Assembly (NCBI RefSeq): GCF_051622035.1 | Contig: NC_135358.1 | Location: forward strand, 14,074,001-14,138,000 | Reading direction: 5' to 3' | DNA: 64,000 bases | Origin: Arctopsyche grandis | Lineage: Eukaryota; Arthropoda; Insecta; Trichoptera; Hydropsychidae | Shown here: piece by piece, positions 1-12,321 of the stretch | How the letters are laid out: each line of letters starts with the position of its first letter | How positions within the stretch are numbered: the stretch's first letter is position 1 | Notes under the pieces: generated by a model | The model's database searches: none | The model's input: only the letters and a program-made list of their open reading frames with translations | Told to the model about the DNA's origin: nothing | Made by a program: the position numbers and the translations under genes

Positions 1-105
1 GTTGAAGTAATGGGTGTAAAATGGAGTGTTAGAGCTTCGGCATCCAATCTCGCGGTGGCCACTGGCCGGTGTTTAGTGTCGGCGGGGGCTGCAGAATCCG
101 CAATA

Positions 106-3100
106 ATGAACTTCCTGCAGCGTAGTGAGTCACTTCCGGGTGCTGCGCCCCTCTTTACCCCACACACCCTTCATTGTCTGACGCTTTCTTTCCTTTCAGA
201 GGGTCACAACGAAGACAAGGCGGCCGCAGTTCCGGATCAGCTCGCCTCCTCGCAAAATGTGTAAGCCTTCTTGGCCCTAATTTAATATATCATCTCTCCT
301 TCATTCTCCATTTTCACTCATATGAATTTGTATCGGTATTACAATTACAATTCTAAAAGTACTTGGCATCATAACCTATTTGTTCTACATATTTTATTTT
401 AATTTCGAACACTAATATTTCGTCGAATTGCGCAATATCTCAATAGTCTCCCTAAACTCGAACCAAAAGAAGAAACACAGAACATCAACGATTTGTATGG
501 AACAGTATAGAAGATAAGAATTATTATTTTATTGGATCACTCGAAATAGTTGCTTTGGTTGTATATATATGTATTTCTTTAATATTTAAGCTACGTGAAT
601 AGATTCACGTCTCTAAATTTGGAAATGAGCTTTAAATTTTTTAGCAATAGAAACGTTCTCATATTAAGTCTTTGTATTGTGATACATATGTACATACATT
701 TTTGCAAAGGCGTAAGTTGTAAATAATGTGATTTGAAATTGCTTATCATGCTGACATCATATATAATTTATAATCTGTGAAGAATTTAGGGGACTGGATA
801 CCCCATTTTTAAATTTTGTTTTAATAAACATATTTGTTGGCTTTTATTGCAAATTTAATAAAAGTACATATAAGATATTTTGTTTAGTTATTTTATAAGA
901 AAACAACAAATTTTCCATTAGATCAAATGAAAAAAAATGTTATTAAATCAAGATGTTGAAATGGTTATTATTTTTATTAATAAATATTGTGAACTTGAAC
1001 AATATAATATATGTATGTACATATGTAACTTTATATTTAAAACACTTCTTCGATAAATTTTTAGTGCGAGGTCAATAATGTTTCAATTTTAAAACTAAGC
1101 TATCTACTCTAAATGTTTAAAGAGTTATTAGTCAATTATGTGTTGGTCGTCTTTGAAGGTGTTTCCCAAATCCAAAGGAAATAAAAATATAAAGAATTGT
1201 CATATAATTTTCTAAAAATCCCAAGTAAAATTATAGAATATAACTGAAATAAAATGCACAATTTATTGAATATTTAGTTTACGTAGAAACAATGTACCTA
1301 CATATTATATGTAGAATGTAGTGATAAATGTGTTATAATAATAATGAAAATGTCATGTTAAATAATATACATACCTATGAAGCTGTGTCTTTTAAATATT
1401 TCAATTTTATAGAACTTTCACTGGAAACGATGGTTACTGTGAAGAAGTGGTAACTGCACACAATGTGGTAATAAATTCCAATGCCGGTGAGCACGATCAC
1501 GGCAGTTCAAAAGTCAAATTCAAAAACATAGTAGACTACAATTGGGAGCAGCGAATGTATACTGGACAATTGTTGGCCGTTCATCTCGAAGGAAAATTCT
1601 TGGCGTATAGTCTTACAGGTTGGTTGTACACTCGGCCGTACTCTAATTTAGTCGGTGTATTTAATTATTATATTTACCGATGTTTGAATGCAGTTCCTAG
1701 TCAACCAAATTCAGGGAAAGCGAACGGGGTAGTTCGAGTTGCCCATCAATCAACGGAAAAGCGTGCTTTGTTAAAGGGAATGCGTGGCCAGGTGCACGAT
1801 TTGTCGTTTGCTTATATAGCATCTCAAACTTTGTTGGGTTGTGTCGATGAAGAGGGCAATTTATTCATTTTCAACATTGAACTGAACGATGAAAATATAA
1901 CGTAAGCTTTCTACATATATGTGTTTTATTAGGTATATACTCTGATTTACTTTATATATGAGTGTTGTGTTTGTTTTAGACATTCATTAATATTAAACAT
2001 TTGTCTTCAATCTCATTCGGGAGTCGATCATCGTGTTATATGGTGTACTTATATACCTGACGAAGATGATAGTGATTCAGATGCTGAGGACGATATTGCA
2101 AAACTTTTACTTACAACACAAGGAAGCAAAGGTATACCCGATACATATGCACTTTGTTATTTTACTAGATGTTTGGTTCATTGTTGTTTTGTTTGTTTGC
2201 AGCTTATATATTCAACATAGGATTTTTATCTTCAAGATTTGGTGTTGAAGCTCTTTCGTTGACGAATTTAAATGAAAATTATCATTGCATAGAAGATCAT
2301 TCTCAAGCAATTGTCGATGCAGCTTTTTCTCCAGATGGGACATCCCTTGCAACCGCGTCTGTAGACGGATATGTTATGTTTTTCCAAGTAAATACATTGG
2401 ATACATATAATATTTGTCTGAATAAAAATTTCGTCATTGTAAAGTTTGTTATAATTTTAGGGTTACAGCAATTCCGATACAACACGATGTGTTTATAAAT
2501 GGGTACCTCATGATGGTAAACCATTGTCGTCTCTATTTTTCTTAGACAATCATAAGAGTACAGAGTTAGTATTTTATATTATATAATATATTAATGTTTA
2601 AAAGTGAGTTTGAATACATTTTTTGTGTTATAATTTTTGTATTTTCAGACAATTTTGGAAGTTTGTGGTTACAGGGGCTGAAAATAATTCGGTACTCAAA
2701 ATTTGGTCGTGTCAGTCTTGGGATTGTTTACAAACTATAAAATTCTCTCCTGGGCCAAAATATTCTTCAATTGCACTTAAGGCAGGGCTTGATCAAAGTG
2801 CTAAATATTTACTTTTGTCTGACATACACAGGAGAGTTTTGTTTATTCTGCATTTTGATAACAGTTGTGATGATAATAGTGTTTATTGTAAAAAAATATC
2901 AGAATTTTATCTTCCCTATCCTATATTGAGTTTTGGAATTATAGATGCTAGTAAGTGCACATATGTATAAGCTATTCTTTAGTGATATATTATAATAAGT
3001 AGTCATTAATTTATATTAAATCATTAAAGGTTTACAAGTTTTGAAATGTGCATCTAGTTGTTCTGATATTTATGATCAGTCAACGATTTATCACTCTCCG

Positions 3101-6100
3101 AGTGACTCTCCAGATGATTTGAAACAAACGGAAAATGAGGTATTTTAGACTTTTATTGTAACTTAAATTTATTTAAAATGATAATTGCTATTTTTCTTTG
3201 CAGGTGTCGAATCAAGAAATATTGACAAACGGTTGTGACGATGTCGAAAACAGTTTTAATGCAAATGCGGTAGTGAGACTTTATTTGATTCAGCCAAATC
3301 GATTGCAAGAAGGACACGTCACTTTTGTTCCATTTAATTCCGAGCCAAATAATCATCTGGATAAGACGCAAAATTCACTTGATGCTACGTTAGAATATAA
3401 AGACAGTGCGTCTTTCAATATATATATTTTTTATTTTTGAAGCTTACTGTTGGTATTTTTTTAATAATTTTTAATTTTTCTATTTTATAGCCTTAACTAG
3501 TGTCGTTCAAGATGATACATCAATTCTTATGACTTCTCAAAGTAAGTCTTTCACTGAAAAAGAAGACAATAGTGTCCCCAGTGACGTGCAGCAGCCTTTA
3601 AACACCGTACTGGTTCAGCAGAGTCAGCAGTTGAAAAATCTTTTAATGCGTCCTCAAGTAATAATTTGTAGATATTATGTGTGTATTCGAAATCCGTGTT
3701 TAGTTATATGGATAATTCTTTATTTTAGATGGCATCTAGCGGATATTCAAAACCGTCAACCTCTCCACTTCCATCTGGAAATATGTCCAATATTTCGTTT
3801 GTACCTTTAATTCCACTCTTACAGTCTACCGTTCCCGTTGCTCCGACATCTATTCAACCACCATTAAATCTAATGACTCCTGATGCTTTTAGGTCAGTGC
3901 AATTTGATTATTGTTTAAAAATCCATCAATACACATTGAATCTATTCAAGTTTAATTATTGAATTTAGTTCTGCCAAACGTGATGAAGAAGATCCCCCCA
4001 TATCAGAATCACCAGATGTCACGAGAATACCACCTGCTCCTATACTTGACAGTGACATGCAATTAATTAACAATCAGTTGATTGATCAACCACCACTTGC
4101 CAATGCTGAATCTTTGAATTCATTGTCTAGCAACTCTAGAGGTTTTTATTGAATTTGTCATTTACCAATGTGTTGATGACTTATTTAATTATTATACTAA
4201 TTATAAACTATTTCAGTTTTTGCAAACAATCAACCGCAAAATGCTTCGTGTGATGGTAAGTTTGCCTCAGGGGGATCTAGTCCAAGTAGAGAGGTTCAAG
4301 AGATACTTTCAGTTAAAGGATCAGATTGCTTTTATGAGGATGAATTTGATGAAGATTTAAATACTCAATCACCTCAAAATGAACGACAAATGTCATCCGC
4401 CAGCAACACGTCTAGTCAAAATAAATCTAAGCAGAATCTTCAGGATGGATTTCAAGTGTTTAATTCGTCTAACGACGTTATGTATGTTCCATCGAGAGTT
4501 GATCACATCTTGAACTCATCGAAACTTCCCAGTGGCGGTGGTTAGTATTATAATTCATGAAATATATTTTGTAATTGCAAATGATTCAATTATTAAATAT
4601 TAATTTTTCTTTTATTTAGGTAATGCTGATTCATCATGCACTGTCTGGCCCAGTATAAATTTAGCAAAACTTAATGAAGCTAACCAACGTAAATCCAACG
4701 ATAACGGTGATAAACCTAGTAATCATAATATGAATCTATCGAAAATAATTGATTTGACAGAAGATGATGATAATAAAAGTGCATCGCATGAAAAACAAGA
4801 TAGGAATATAAAAGGTTCTTTTAGTCCCGCTCAAAATTCCGATGTAAAATCGGTTTTATCCAAGTTAGATAGAGTAATGGGTAAGTTTTTTTTCCATTAG
4901 TAATTACTGTTGACATTCTGTATAAATGATGGTAATTGGATTATTACACACATTGCGATCGCCCAAAAGACAATTTTTACCATGAAAATCGCGAATACAG
5001 AATATTTGGCACTCGAGTTCTGGTTAGTATGATAGTTATCGTTAGTATGATGGACTTTTCGGCTGCCAGATGTTCTGTTATAGAGATTTTAGTAACTTTT
5101 GGGTGTGCGCTTTGTGGGCAATAATCACCGAACCATAAATGATATGCTATATTATATTGTGTAAAATTGTTTTCAGGTTTAATAATGGAACAACATAAGG
5201 AAATATCAGTTTTAAGAGGTGAAGTGTCCACTTTGCGAAGGATTCAACAGAGTAGCATTAACGGTGCCGCAAATGATGATAATACGAATTCAGTTTCAAA
5301 AATCATAGAGCAGTCCATGTTAAGGAATCAGGTTCAATTGAAGCAATTGGTGGATGCGGCTATTGCTAATAGGTCACTAATATACATAACGATTGCTTGG
5401 AATTATTAAATTTACACAAAATGCTTATGTATTTATTTATATATATATATTTTGTAGAGTGGAAACGGATAGAGCCAATCGCGAGGCATTGTTGTCGGGA
5501 ATATCACAAGTTATGGGTGTTCAAATGTCTGAAAAGTTAAATGCAGCTGTAGCTCATGAGGCGTGCAATACGCTCGGACCACGCTTGGAGCGTATCCTCG
5601 AACCACTGGCTCGCTCTCTACAAATTGAATTGGCTAGAAAGCTTACGGCTACCGACCATCTACTCACAGAAAATATACAGAAATTAGTGAATAACAAGGT
5701 TTATATTTTTATTTTGTATAAGTTATGTACATATCGATTTGAATGTTTTGGGTCTAATTATGAGTTTCTGTGTTTAGAGTGTTATGGATAATCTATGCAC
5801 TAGTATAGCGCATTCTGTTACTACTGCTACCCGAGAAGCCTTCAAAGAAACCATACAAACGTCTCTGCTGCCTCATATGGAGAAAGCTCAATCTCAAATG
5901 TTTAAACAATTGAATCAATCTTTCAGTGCTGGTACTAAAGAATGTAAGTTCTTTAGTTGAATCAACATAGTGAATAATAATATGTATTGTCTGTTAAATG
6001 TAATACTATTGAATATTTCAGATTTGCTGGCGTTTGATAACTGCACCAAGCGTAGTTTGGAAATGAATAATGTGGTTGATGATACTGCGATGAAATCGAA

Positions 6101-8277
6101 GTCAATTACCACACAGCTCCAATCTGTATTAGAGCAGCAAAGCAAAAATCATATTCTCAATTCACAAACACAACAGGCTATTAAACAATTAAATAATTTA
6201 ACTAAAGAATTACAAACGGTTATATCGAGCAGCCTGCATGGGTTAGTATTTTTATTATATTTTGTTTATTGATTAGATTAAGGCTGTCTGTAGGGCTACA
6301 TTAAGAAAAAATTCGGGTGTGACCAACCCATGACTTTATCTATGTATTTGAGGAATATAAGAAGGTTACAAAACAAAATTCTATGATGACTATGATAGCG
6401 ATACAAATTGAGCGCAAATGTATGGAAACTTGCACAAAACAAAAGTTCTACTTCCGGTTGTCAGATTTTGTTCTAATTTTTTTTATTACTAAAAATCATT
6501 ATCAGTATTATACTCATTAAATATCAAGAAAATAAAAATTATTTTAAAGATCAAAATAAAATAATGATATATTGTTTTAAAAAAAAATACTACTTCCGGT
6601 TTACAAATTCTGACCAAAACCCTACCAGCTCTAAGTTAGTACATAAAGGATAGAAATATAAATTTTCAGCTTAATACGTTCAGGGGTGCGGACAGAGTAG
6701 TGGGCACAACATTTTTGACCTTTCTACGAGGAAAAAAATCCCACTTCCGGTTCATTAAATTAAGTAATTTTTTTTTATTTTCATCAAATTGTTACAAGAA
6801 TTATACTTGAATTTTTTTGTGACGAACACACATGTTTAAGGGGTCGAAAAAAATAGTGGAAGAAAAATCGAACAAGAGTAAACTGCCACTTCTGGTTGAC
6901 AGATACTTACTAAATTTTATATATAAGTTGGTATTAAACTTAAACTTTTAGATATGAAATTTCAGTTCAATAAACCAAAAGGTTTCTGAGAAAAACATAA
7001 AAAACCTTGATTCTCTAGAGTAAAAGTACTACTTCCGGTTCAGATAGAAATATTTAAAAAATATATGGTTATCAAAATTATTATTTCTATCATATTTAAA
7101 AAAAATTCAGTCTGATTCAGTTAATGGTTTGGGAGATAATTGAATTCAAAAACTTAAAAAAAAGAGGACACCTATAAGGGGAGGTACCATTTCCGGTCAA
7201 CTTAAAAATTTGAAAAAAAATTACGACGTGTCGATAAGAATTTCATTAACCGATACTCAGTTTCAGTTCGATAGGACTAACGGTGTTAAAAGTATCCCCA
7301 AAATACACACACACACACATTTTTTCTAGATCATGAAAACGTGATCAGTGATCGATTCTGAGTTCGAATCAGTCAAAATCTCGAGTTCGAATTTTCGCAT
7401 GATCACAAAACTTCATCTATTGTTACTACGTACATAGATAAAGTAAAAAGTCTTATCCTAAAAAAGACGAATCAACCTAACGGTTGCGGTTTGGACAGCC
7501 AACGTTTAGATTGTGTATATTTTAAACGCAAACATTAATTATTCAATTCAAATTTAACCAGTGCATTGGAACATCAACTTACTCCAATAAAAGAATGTAT
7601 CCGCGAACAAATAACTACAGGAATGGCAGCCCAAGCTGCTCAATTGGAAGATTGTGTACTATCAGCAGTCAGATCGGGAACCCAAACTCCCGCTCCGAGC
7701 GTTGTGGATGCGCAAGTTAGTACTATTTGTATATATATTTTACGAAAATAGTAGTTTTCTCTAATGTTCTGTTGTTTTGTATGTATTTCAGGCTCAACAG
7801 CATCACGTAGACCATTTGTTGCATTCTGGGCAAATGAATTCAGCCTTTCAGTATGCACTTAGTGCGTCGGATTTAAAGCTAGTAGTTTACGCTTGTGCCA
7901 TTGCTGATCCACGGAAAGTTTTCTGTCAACCGTGTCCATTGCAACCGAATGTTTTATTATCATTAATACAGCAATTGAGTGCTGATATGACTAGTGACAC
8001 TCAATTGAAGTGCAGGTAATTTTAATTGCATTCTTATAAAAATGTATGGATGTATGTATGTACTTTATATGATGTGTATATTCTATATTTCAGTTATCTG
8101 GGAGAAGCTGTGATGTACTTAGATAGTGAAAATCCGCTGACAAAAGAGCACATGCCAATAGTGTTGAAAGAACTTCAAAGACAACTCAGTACTTTCCTCA
8201 CTCACAACCCTACTAATCAATCGGCTCGTCCGTTGAGGCTTCTTCTACTCGCAACAGAATCATTGTTAAAATCTTAG
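106..8277 (+). CDS. Ge-1: Ge-1 / EDC4, enhancer of mRNA-decapping protein 4 (22 coding exons)
   Basis: This is the scaffold of the cytoplasmic DCP1-DCP2 decapping complex in P-bodies. Coding exons: 106-124, 200-260, 1413-1618, 1694-1901, 1980-2131, 2203-2387, 2461-2564, 2649-2950, 3030-3139, 3204-3405, 3491-3657, 3729-3892, 3969-4141, 4217-4540, 4620-4880, 5177-5372, 5458-5698, 5778-5943, 6022-6241, 7562-7715, 7792-8015, 8094-8277. They sum to 4023 nt (1340 aa plus stop), near the usual EDC4 length, and phases agree at every GT/AG junction. Residues about 27-430 are the WD40 region (VKFKNIVDYNWEQR, ALLKGMRGQVHDLSFA, AFSPDGTSLATASVDGYV). About 450-880 is a Ser/Asn-rich acidic linker with PSREVQEI. 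About 885-1150 is a helical, coiled-coil-like stretch. About 1205-1340 is the Ge-1 C-terminal domain (HSGQMNSAFQYALSASDLKL). The start MNFLQR is inferred from a 19-nt exon with donor GTGAGT. Exons 1-2 are the least certain; the family call is firm. Confidence 0.93.
1619..1693 (+). other. 75-nt stop-free intron of Ge-1 (length a multiple of three)
   Basis: The donor is ACAG|GTTGGT and the acceptor is AATGCAG. The interval has no stop in the Ge-1 frame, so retaining it would add 25 residues without a frameshift. The encoded stretch is rich in aromatic residues and sits in a loop between two WD40 strands. Recalled EDC4 proteins have only a short segment here, so I treat it as an intron. Retention cannot be excluded. 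Confidence 0.6.
6290..7450 (+). repeat. Dispersed repeat with about 145-bp periodic TTCCGGT units, in a Ge-1 intron
   Basis: The intron 6242-7561 is much longer than the other Ge-1 introns downstream of exon 3. It carries six (C/T)TTC(C/T)GGT motifs at about 6451, 6593, 6744, 6889, 7032 and 7191, spaced 142-159 bp, in strongly diverged AT-rich blocks. The last block has ATGAAAACGTGATCAGTGAT and ends in a short imperfect hairpin (ACTTCATCTAT / ATAGATAAAGT, about 7409-7444). The terminal blocks recur at 26930-27455 and the end hairpin again near 31313. No coding region is visible. The class is unknown. Confidence 0.7.
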
Positions 8278-8907
8278 TCATGTTAAGTAATTGTCCTGTT
8301 TTTTTTTTGTATTCCCAAATTATTTTTGAAGTATTATCAGTTAATTTATTAGTATTATCATGTGATTTTCATTTTCATTTGTGACTTTGATCCTATCTTG
8401 GTAACAATTCGAGTTTTTCATTAACTGTTTACTATTTTGGAAAATGTGTAAAATTTCTATTTCTCGTACTATTAATGGTGCTATTTACAATTTTTGAAAA
8501 GGATGTATGTAATTTTTTCTGTATGTATCTTGTTTTACAAGATACATTTTGATTTTGAAAGCATTTTTAATTTATGTTGAAATTAAAACTAAATACAGTG
8601 GATTGAAAAAAATTACACTGCGACAATATTAACAAACAAAAAATGCAGAAAAATCTAGTAATTTTAAAAATTAGAAAGTTGATGGCTATTACAATAAAAA
8701 ATGTTACTATGTTATAATAAATACCATAAATAGTTATACACCTATTACCATTATACGGGAAATTATATTATGTATGTGTGTCATAGCATTTGCGGATAAT
8801 TATGTTTATTACACATTCCAAAACCATTATAAGAAGACATAATAAAAACTGTTTCATATAGTATTTTTTTTATTATTTAAGTATTAAGATTCAATGAATA
8901 AGGTAGG
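8278..8907. other. Convergent 3' UTR interval between Ge-1 and UTP23
   Basis: This AT-rich sequence separates the Ge-1 stop from the UTP23 stop. AATAAA on the + strand at 8693-8698 could serve Ge-1. AATAAA on the - strand at 8874-8869, about 35 nt past the UTP23 stop, could serve UTP23. No ORF or structured RNA is evident. Confidence 0.6.
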
Positions 8908-10128
8908 TTATTTGTTTACAGAAATAGCTTGCTTCACATGTGCAGGTAATTTCACTCGAACTCGTTTCTTAATTTTTCCTTCAGATTTTGGGATTGGCTG
9001 CTTTTGGCTTCCTTTTGATTTTTTTTTCTTTTTTAAACATGACAAAGGATTAGGACCACCTTTCTTCTTCTTTTTCTTCCGTCTTTCCCCTGTTTCCGTT
9101 GTGGGCAATCCGCATTTTTCTTTAAGTGTTTTTAAAACTGCATTTTGAGATTCAGTGATAGTACAACTTTCTTTTTTCGACTCAGCCAAAGCTTGTGATA
9201 CATCTGAAGGTTTTTCTAGAGTGGGTGCTTTTTTATGTAAATAAATAAGCGGCACGCCCGGAATTTCTCTCAAAGCATCTTGCAAAGATCTGTCTTGTGT
9301 GGCTACGCAATAGTGGTGACTATTATTTTTTCCTATCATTGACAATAAACATTCAGAACCAGTAACGGGAGTTTTGTGATTGCATTGGTGGATACCAAAC
9401 TGTTTAAGAATAGTGAGAGCTCCGAAGGTCTTCTTAGCAATAGTTTCAGTTTCTATTATGATGCATTTTGTAGTCAGTAATTTAACTTCGGATGCGAAAT
9501 ATTTAGGAAGTTGGTCTTTAATGTTAATTTGTTCCTGAAAAGTAAAAAAATAGATAAATTGCAATTTTCGTAGATTCATCCAATTGTTATTTATGAAAAT
9601 GAAAACTATTTAAAGTAATACGCTATCAATCATATTTAAATCAATTTACATAAGTTAGTTATTTTGAGTATAAGTTTGTTCGGCTAAAAAGTTGGGTGCC
9701 ACATCTTGCCACTTTTGAGTTTGCTCTTTTAAAGTGAGATGTGAATCGGCACTGTCTGCCTCTGGGTCTGGTAATTCATCGATGGGCACTAAGACGTCAT
9801 CGTGAGGAAGTTCATCTTCTCGCCACGCGTCATCTACAGCATCGATCAATCGTCCGTTACGAATAGGAATACTATCCATTTCTGTAATATAAAAGCGTCT
9901 CGTAACAAAGACCGCATCAAGATTGTATCAATGTAGTTGCGAGACAATCGTCGGTGCAGTCATATGTCAGGAGCACGCTTAAAAGGTTAAGATTCTCAAA
10001 CTTCTAACCTGTCTAGCTGCGAAACAAAAAGTACCGTCGACAAGAATTTGATAAGGTTGGTGAAACTTGAAGTAGTTTGTGTAAAACCCGATGAATCTTT
10101 GAACCTTTTTATAGCGTGCGATTTTCAT
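8908..10128 (-). CDS. UTP23: UTP23, rRNA-processing PIN-domain protein (small-subunit processome)
   Basis: Exon 1 is 10128-10009 (40 codons, phase 0) and exon 2 is 9534-8908, giving 248 aa, close to the size of human UTP23. The start reads MKIARYKKVQRFIGFYTN, the family N-terminus, followed by LVDGTFCFAA with the conserved PIN-fold aspartate. Exon 2 has QLPKYFASEVKLLTT, TGSECLLSM, HHYCVATQD, PGVPLIYL and the signature GPNPLSCLKKKKK in a very basic C-terminus. The donor is ACAG|GTTAGA and the acceptor TTTCAG. UTP23 acts in the nucleolus in early cleavages that release 18S rRNA and handles the snR30/U17 snoRNA. The 474-bp intron encloses a complete ANAPC13 gene on the same strand. Identification is firm on both exons. 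Confidence 0.93.
9655..9879 (-). CDS. ANAPC13: ANAPC13 / APC13, anaphase-promoting complex subunit 13
   Basis: A single-exon ORF of 74 aa, the same length as human ANAPC13. The signature DDAWREDELPHDDV is followed by IDELPDPE and by KEQTQKWQDVAPNFLAE, matching the family along its whole length. APC13 is a small, largely extended subunit that stabilises the TPR arc of the APC/C ubiquitin ligase. The gene lies wholly inside the UTP23 intron in the same orientation. TATTACAG, a good splice acceptor, ends 2 nt before the ATG. I see no AATAAA on this strand between its stop and UTP23 exon 2, which suggests a shared or alternatively spliced transcript. The protein identity is secure; the transcript structure is inferred. 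Confidence 0.92.
   Translation of the reverse strand: MDSIPIRNGRLIDAVDDAWREDELPHDDVLVPIDELPDPEADSADSHLTLKEQTQKWQDVAPNFLAEQTYTQNN
9881..9890 (-). promoter_or_regulatory. Candidate 3' splice site immediately before the ANAPC13 start codon
   Basis: On the minus strand ATATTACAG is followed by AA and the ATG of ANAPC13, with a short pyrimidine-rich stretch upstream. A transcript beginning upstream could splice to this site instead of the UTP23 exon 2 acceptor. Joining UTP23 exon 1 here would put ANAPC13 out of frame and stop after 12 codons, so an untranslated leader exon or internal initiation is more likely. Confidence 0.45.
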
Positions 10129-11040
10129 TTTGAATGCGTTTTATAAATGTCAACTAACCACTGACAGCACCGTCTGGTAACAAGCAAAACGACTCAGCGA
10201 GGTTAGCGGCCGAAATACAATGAACTATGACCATGTTCCAATTAAAAAAAATCCTATAAAAATAATTAATACCTATTACTGATATGGTTCGGTGATTACT
10301 TGTCAAATTAATAACCGATAATAATTTTCGATTCTACAATTATAGAAAGAACTCGTATGTCTGTATCAATGTGCGAAGTTCATGTCTAGTCGATAATAAT
10401 AAAAATCATGTAAAAAATGTTTTTGCGAGCAGTTTTCTTGCGACCTACTTTACTGTGCGACCAATTTTTGTGTGATGGGAGATCCGCGCGAGCGATTTTC
10501 ATGCGAGTGGTTTTCCTGTTAGCGATTCACGTTTGACAAGTATGCTGTTTTCAAGCAACCCGCATACCTACTGATAAATATAGAAATTATAGACATTTAA
10601 TGTTTATTTACTAATTTAATTTATGTGCACTCAAAAGTATCTTACATAATAGGAAATAAAAAATGTTGAAAACTAAGATTGCATTGTGTAAAATTAAAAG
10701 AAATTTCTTTAAAAATTATTGTCTTCACTACTTCTAAACAGGTACATTGTATGTCGCTAAATAAATAAATTTCAATTGGAGAAACAATAGTCGTTGGTCG
10801 TTGGCCTCTCAGACGTTAAAGTAAAATAAAAACCTGTGACAATACTTACCATTGTGCCCTTGATGGTGGTTTTGTTAACTTTGAACTAATTAAATGAACT
10901 ACTAATAATTTATGGTAAATTTACGTAGCATATTAATTTAATTCAAGTGGTAAATGATAATCATATGACTAACGATAACAATGTGTAGAGATATAGCACG
11001 ACTTGTGATATCACCTATTTCCCTCATCGAACTTAATCTG
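10129..11040. other. Upstream intergenic region of UTP23 (5' flank), no gene seen
   Basis: This stretch should hold the UTP23 promoter and leader, but I could not assign a TATA box or initiator with confidence. Around 10420-10560 there are several diverged repeats of a GCGA-(N)-TTTTC-type motif, possibly an old repeat. No supported ORF. Confidence 0.4.
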
Positions 11041-11460
11041 TACAAATGACATCATCGTGTCCTCTTCTCGTACACGAAAGTTAGCCGTGGCCGAAATACT
11101 TCGTCCAGCTTACCCATAAAGGCGATTCGACTCGCTCCAGATACGCAATCACAAGTACACGGGAAATCCCAAGGAGCTGCGCAACTACGCATCGAGCATC
11201 GAACACAAAGGAAGACCTCGACCCCGTCGGAATCTTCCAGAACGTGATCTCACCAGCCCAGCTACGCGTTGCTCAAGTAACACCTTTATAAACCAGTACA
11301 TCGTCCCCAGATGCCAGTGAGCTTCAGGAACTCGACCTAGCTCGTTCCAGTGAATCCTTTACCTACTTCGCTGTACATACAAATACACCTGTATTAATCG
11401 AGTAATAAAGATCCTCTTCAAAATTCAACTGAATTTCCATAGGCTGGGAAACGGTCCAAA
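11041..11460 (+). repeat. Probable LTR-like fragment of an unclassified element
   Basis: The block is richer in GC than its flanks, has no ORF, and ends in AATAAA-containing sequence (GTAATAAAGATCC, about 11401-11413), as insect LTR R/U5 regions often do. Clear termini and target duplication were not found, so the class is tentative. Confidence 0.3.
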
Positions 11461-11864
11461 ACCTTCAACCCCCCTATAAATGTTTCTATAGTTTTTGAAT
11501 AGTATTTTTTTTATAGTCAAAGACAATATCCAACGAAAATTTTTGGAGCATTAAATACTATAAAAATACGGCAAAAATTTATTCTTGAAATGCTACGTCG
11601 GCTTTCGTGGTGCTACGACCAAACTATTGCTGTTTACTGGCCGTCTCAAACGCGGCCCTCTACCTTATTACTTCGTGGTCGACGTCAGGTTCGGATCTCT
11701 CGTCCGACCTTAACTTCACTCCCAGTTCAGCCCATCAGCTTGAGTCTGATGCGACTCCAGATACTTGGAGACGAGCTTTAGAATTCGGCGGGGCACATAG
11801 TGAGAAGTTTTGGTCTGTCCTTCCTCTCAAAGTTCAGACCCCTATGTTAGTATTTCTCCTCAGC
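11461..11864. other. Repeat-derived sequence before the Bel/Pao remnant, no supported gene
   Basis: Two short overlapping plus-strand ORFs (11590-11781 and 11607-11930) show no recognisable domain and run into LTR-like sequence. They are probably remnants of a retroelement leader or chance ORFs. Confidence 0.3.
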
Positions 11865-12321
11865 TCGCCCCCCACTCCCCTGCTGTACACATCTTTCTTT
11901 TGTTCTCTGTACCAAACAGATGAAATATAATACACAAGACAGAGTTACAACTGTTTTTATTTGTGTATACTCTTTTCCCGCCACACATATACACACATCG
12001 CGCGGATAAGGCAGACGTCAAAGAGATCGCCATCACGAGAATTATCGACGATTAGACACCTTGAGGCAGCTCCGTACATTGGTTCTTCGATTCCTGATTC
12101 TTCAGAGCTGGTCTTCCATCGTCGTCAATTCAGGTTGGTCGTTAGCTAGTATTTTTTTGCTGTATCTGCTACTTTTGGTCGTTGACATCCATTTTGTATT
12201 CCCGTGTTGTCATCCATCTTGTATTCCCGTGTTCTCATCCAATTTGTATTTTCGAAACTTTTTTATTTTATATTCCCGTGTTCTCATCCATTTCCATTCG
12301 TCGCGTTCAACACGCTCAATA

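Noticed and set aside
10..264. 84-aa single-exon protein at the left edge
   Set aside because: Only its last 20 codons (200-260) are real Ge-1 coding sequence. The part before runs through the first Ge-1 intron, whose donor is at 125 and acceptor at 198-199.
4255..4272. Donor-like GTAAGT within a Ge-1 exon at 4256
   Set aside because: Reading through keeps the frame into the conserved PSREVQEI segment, and an intron of under 20 nt is implausible.
8894..9148. Plus-strand ORF over the UTP23 3' end
   Set aside because: It is an antisense shadow of the lysine-rich UTP23 C-terminus.
12061..12321. N-terminal extension of the gag ORF
   Set aside because: The upstream part is leader sequence with TTGTATTCCCGTG repeats; the gag-like sequence starts at the ATG at 12322.
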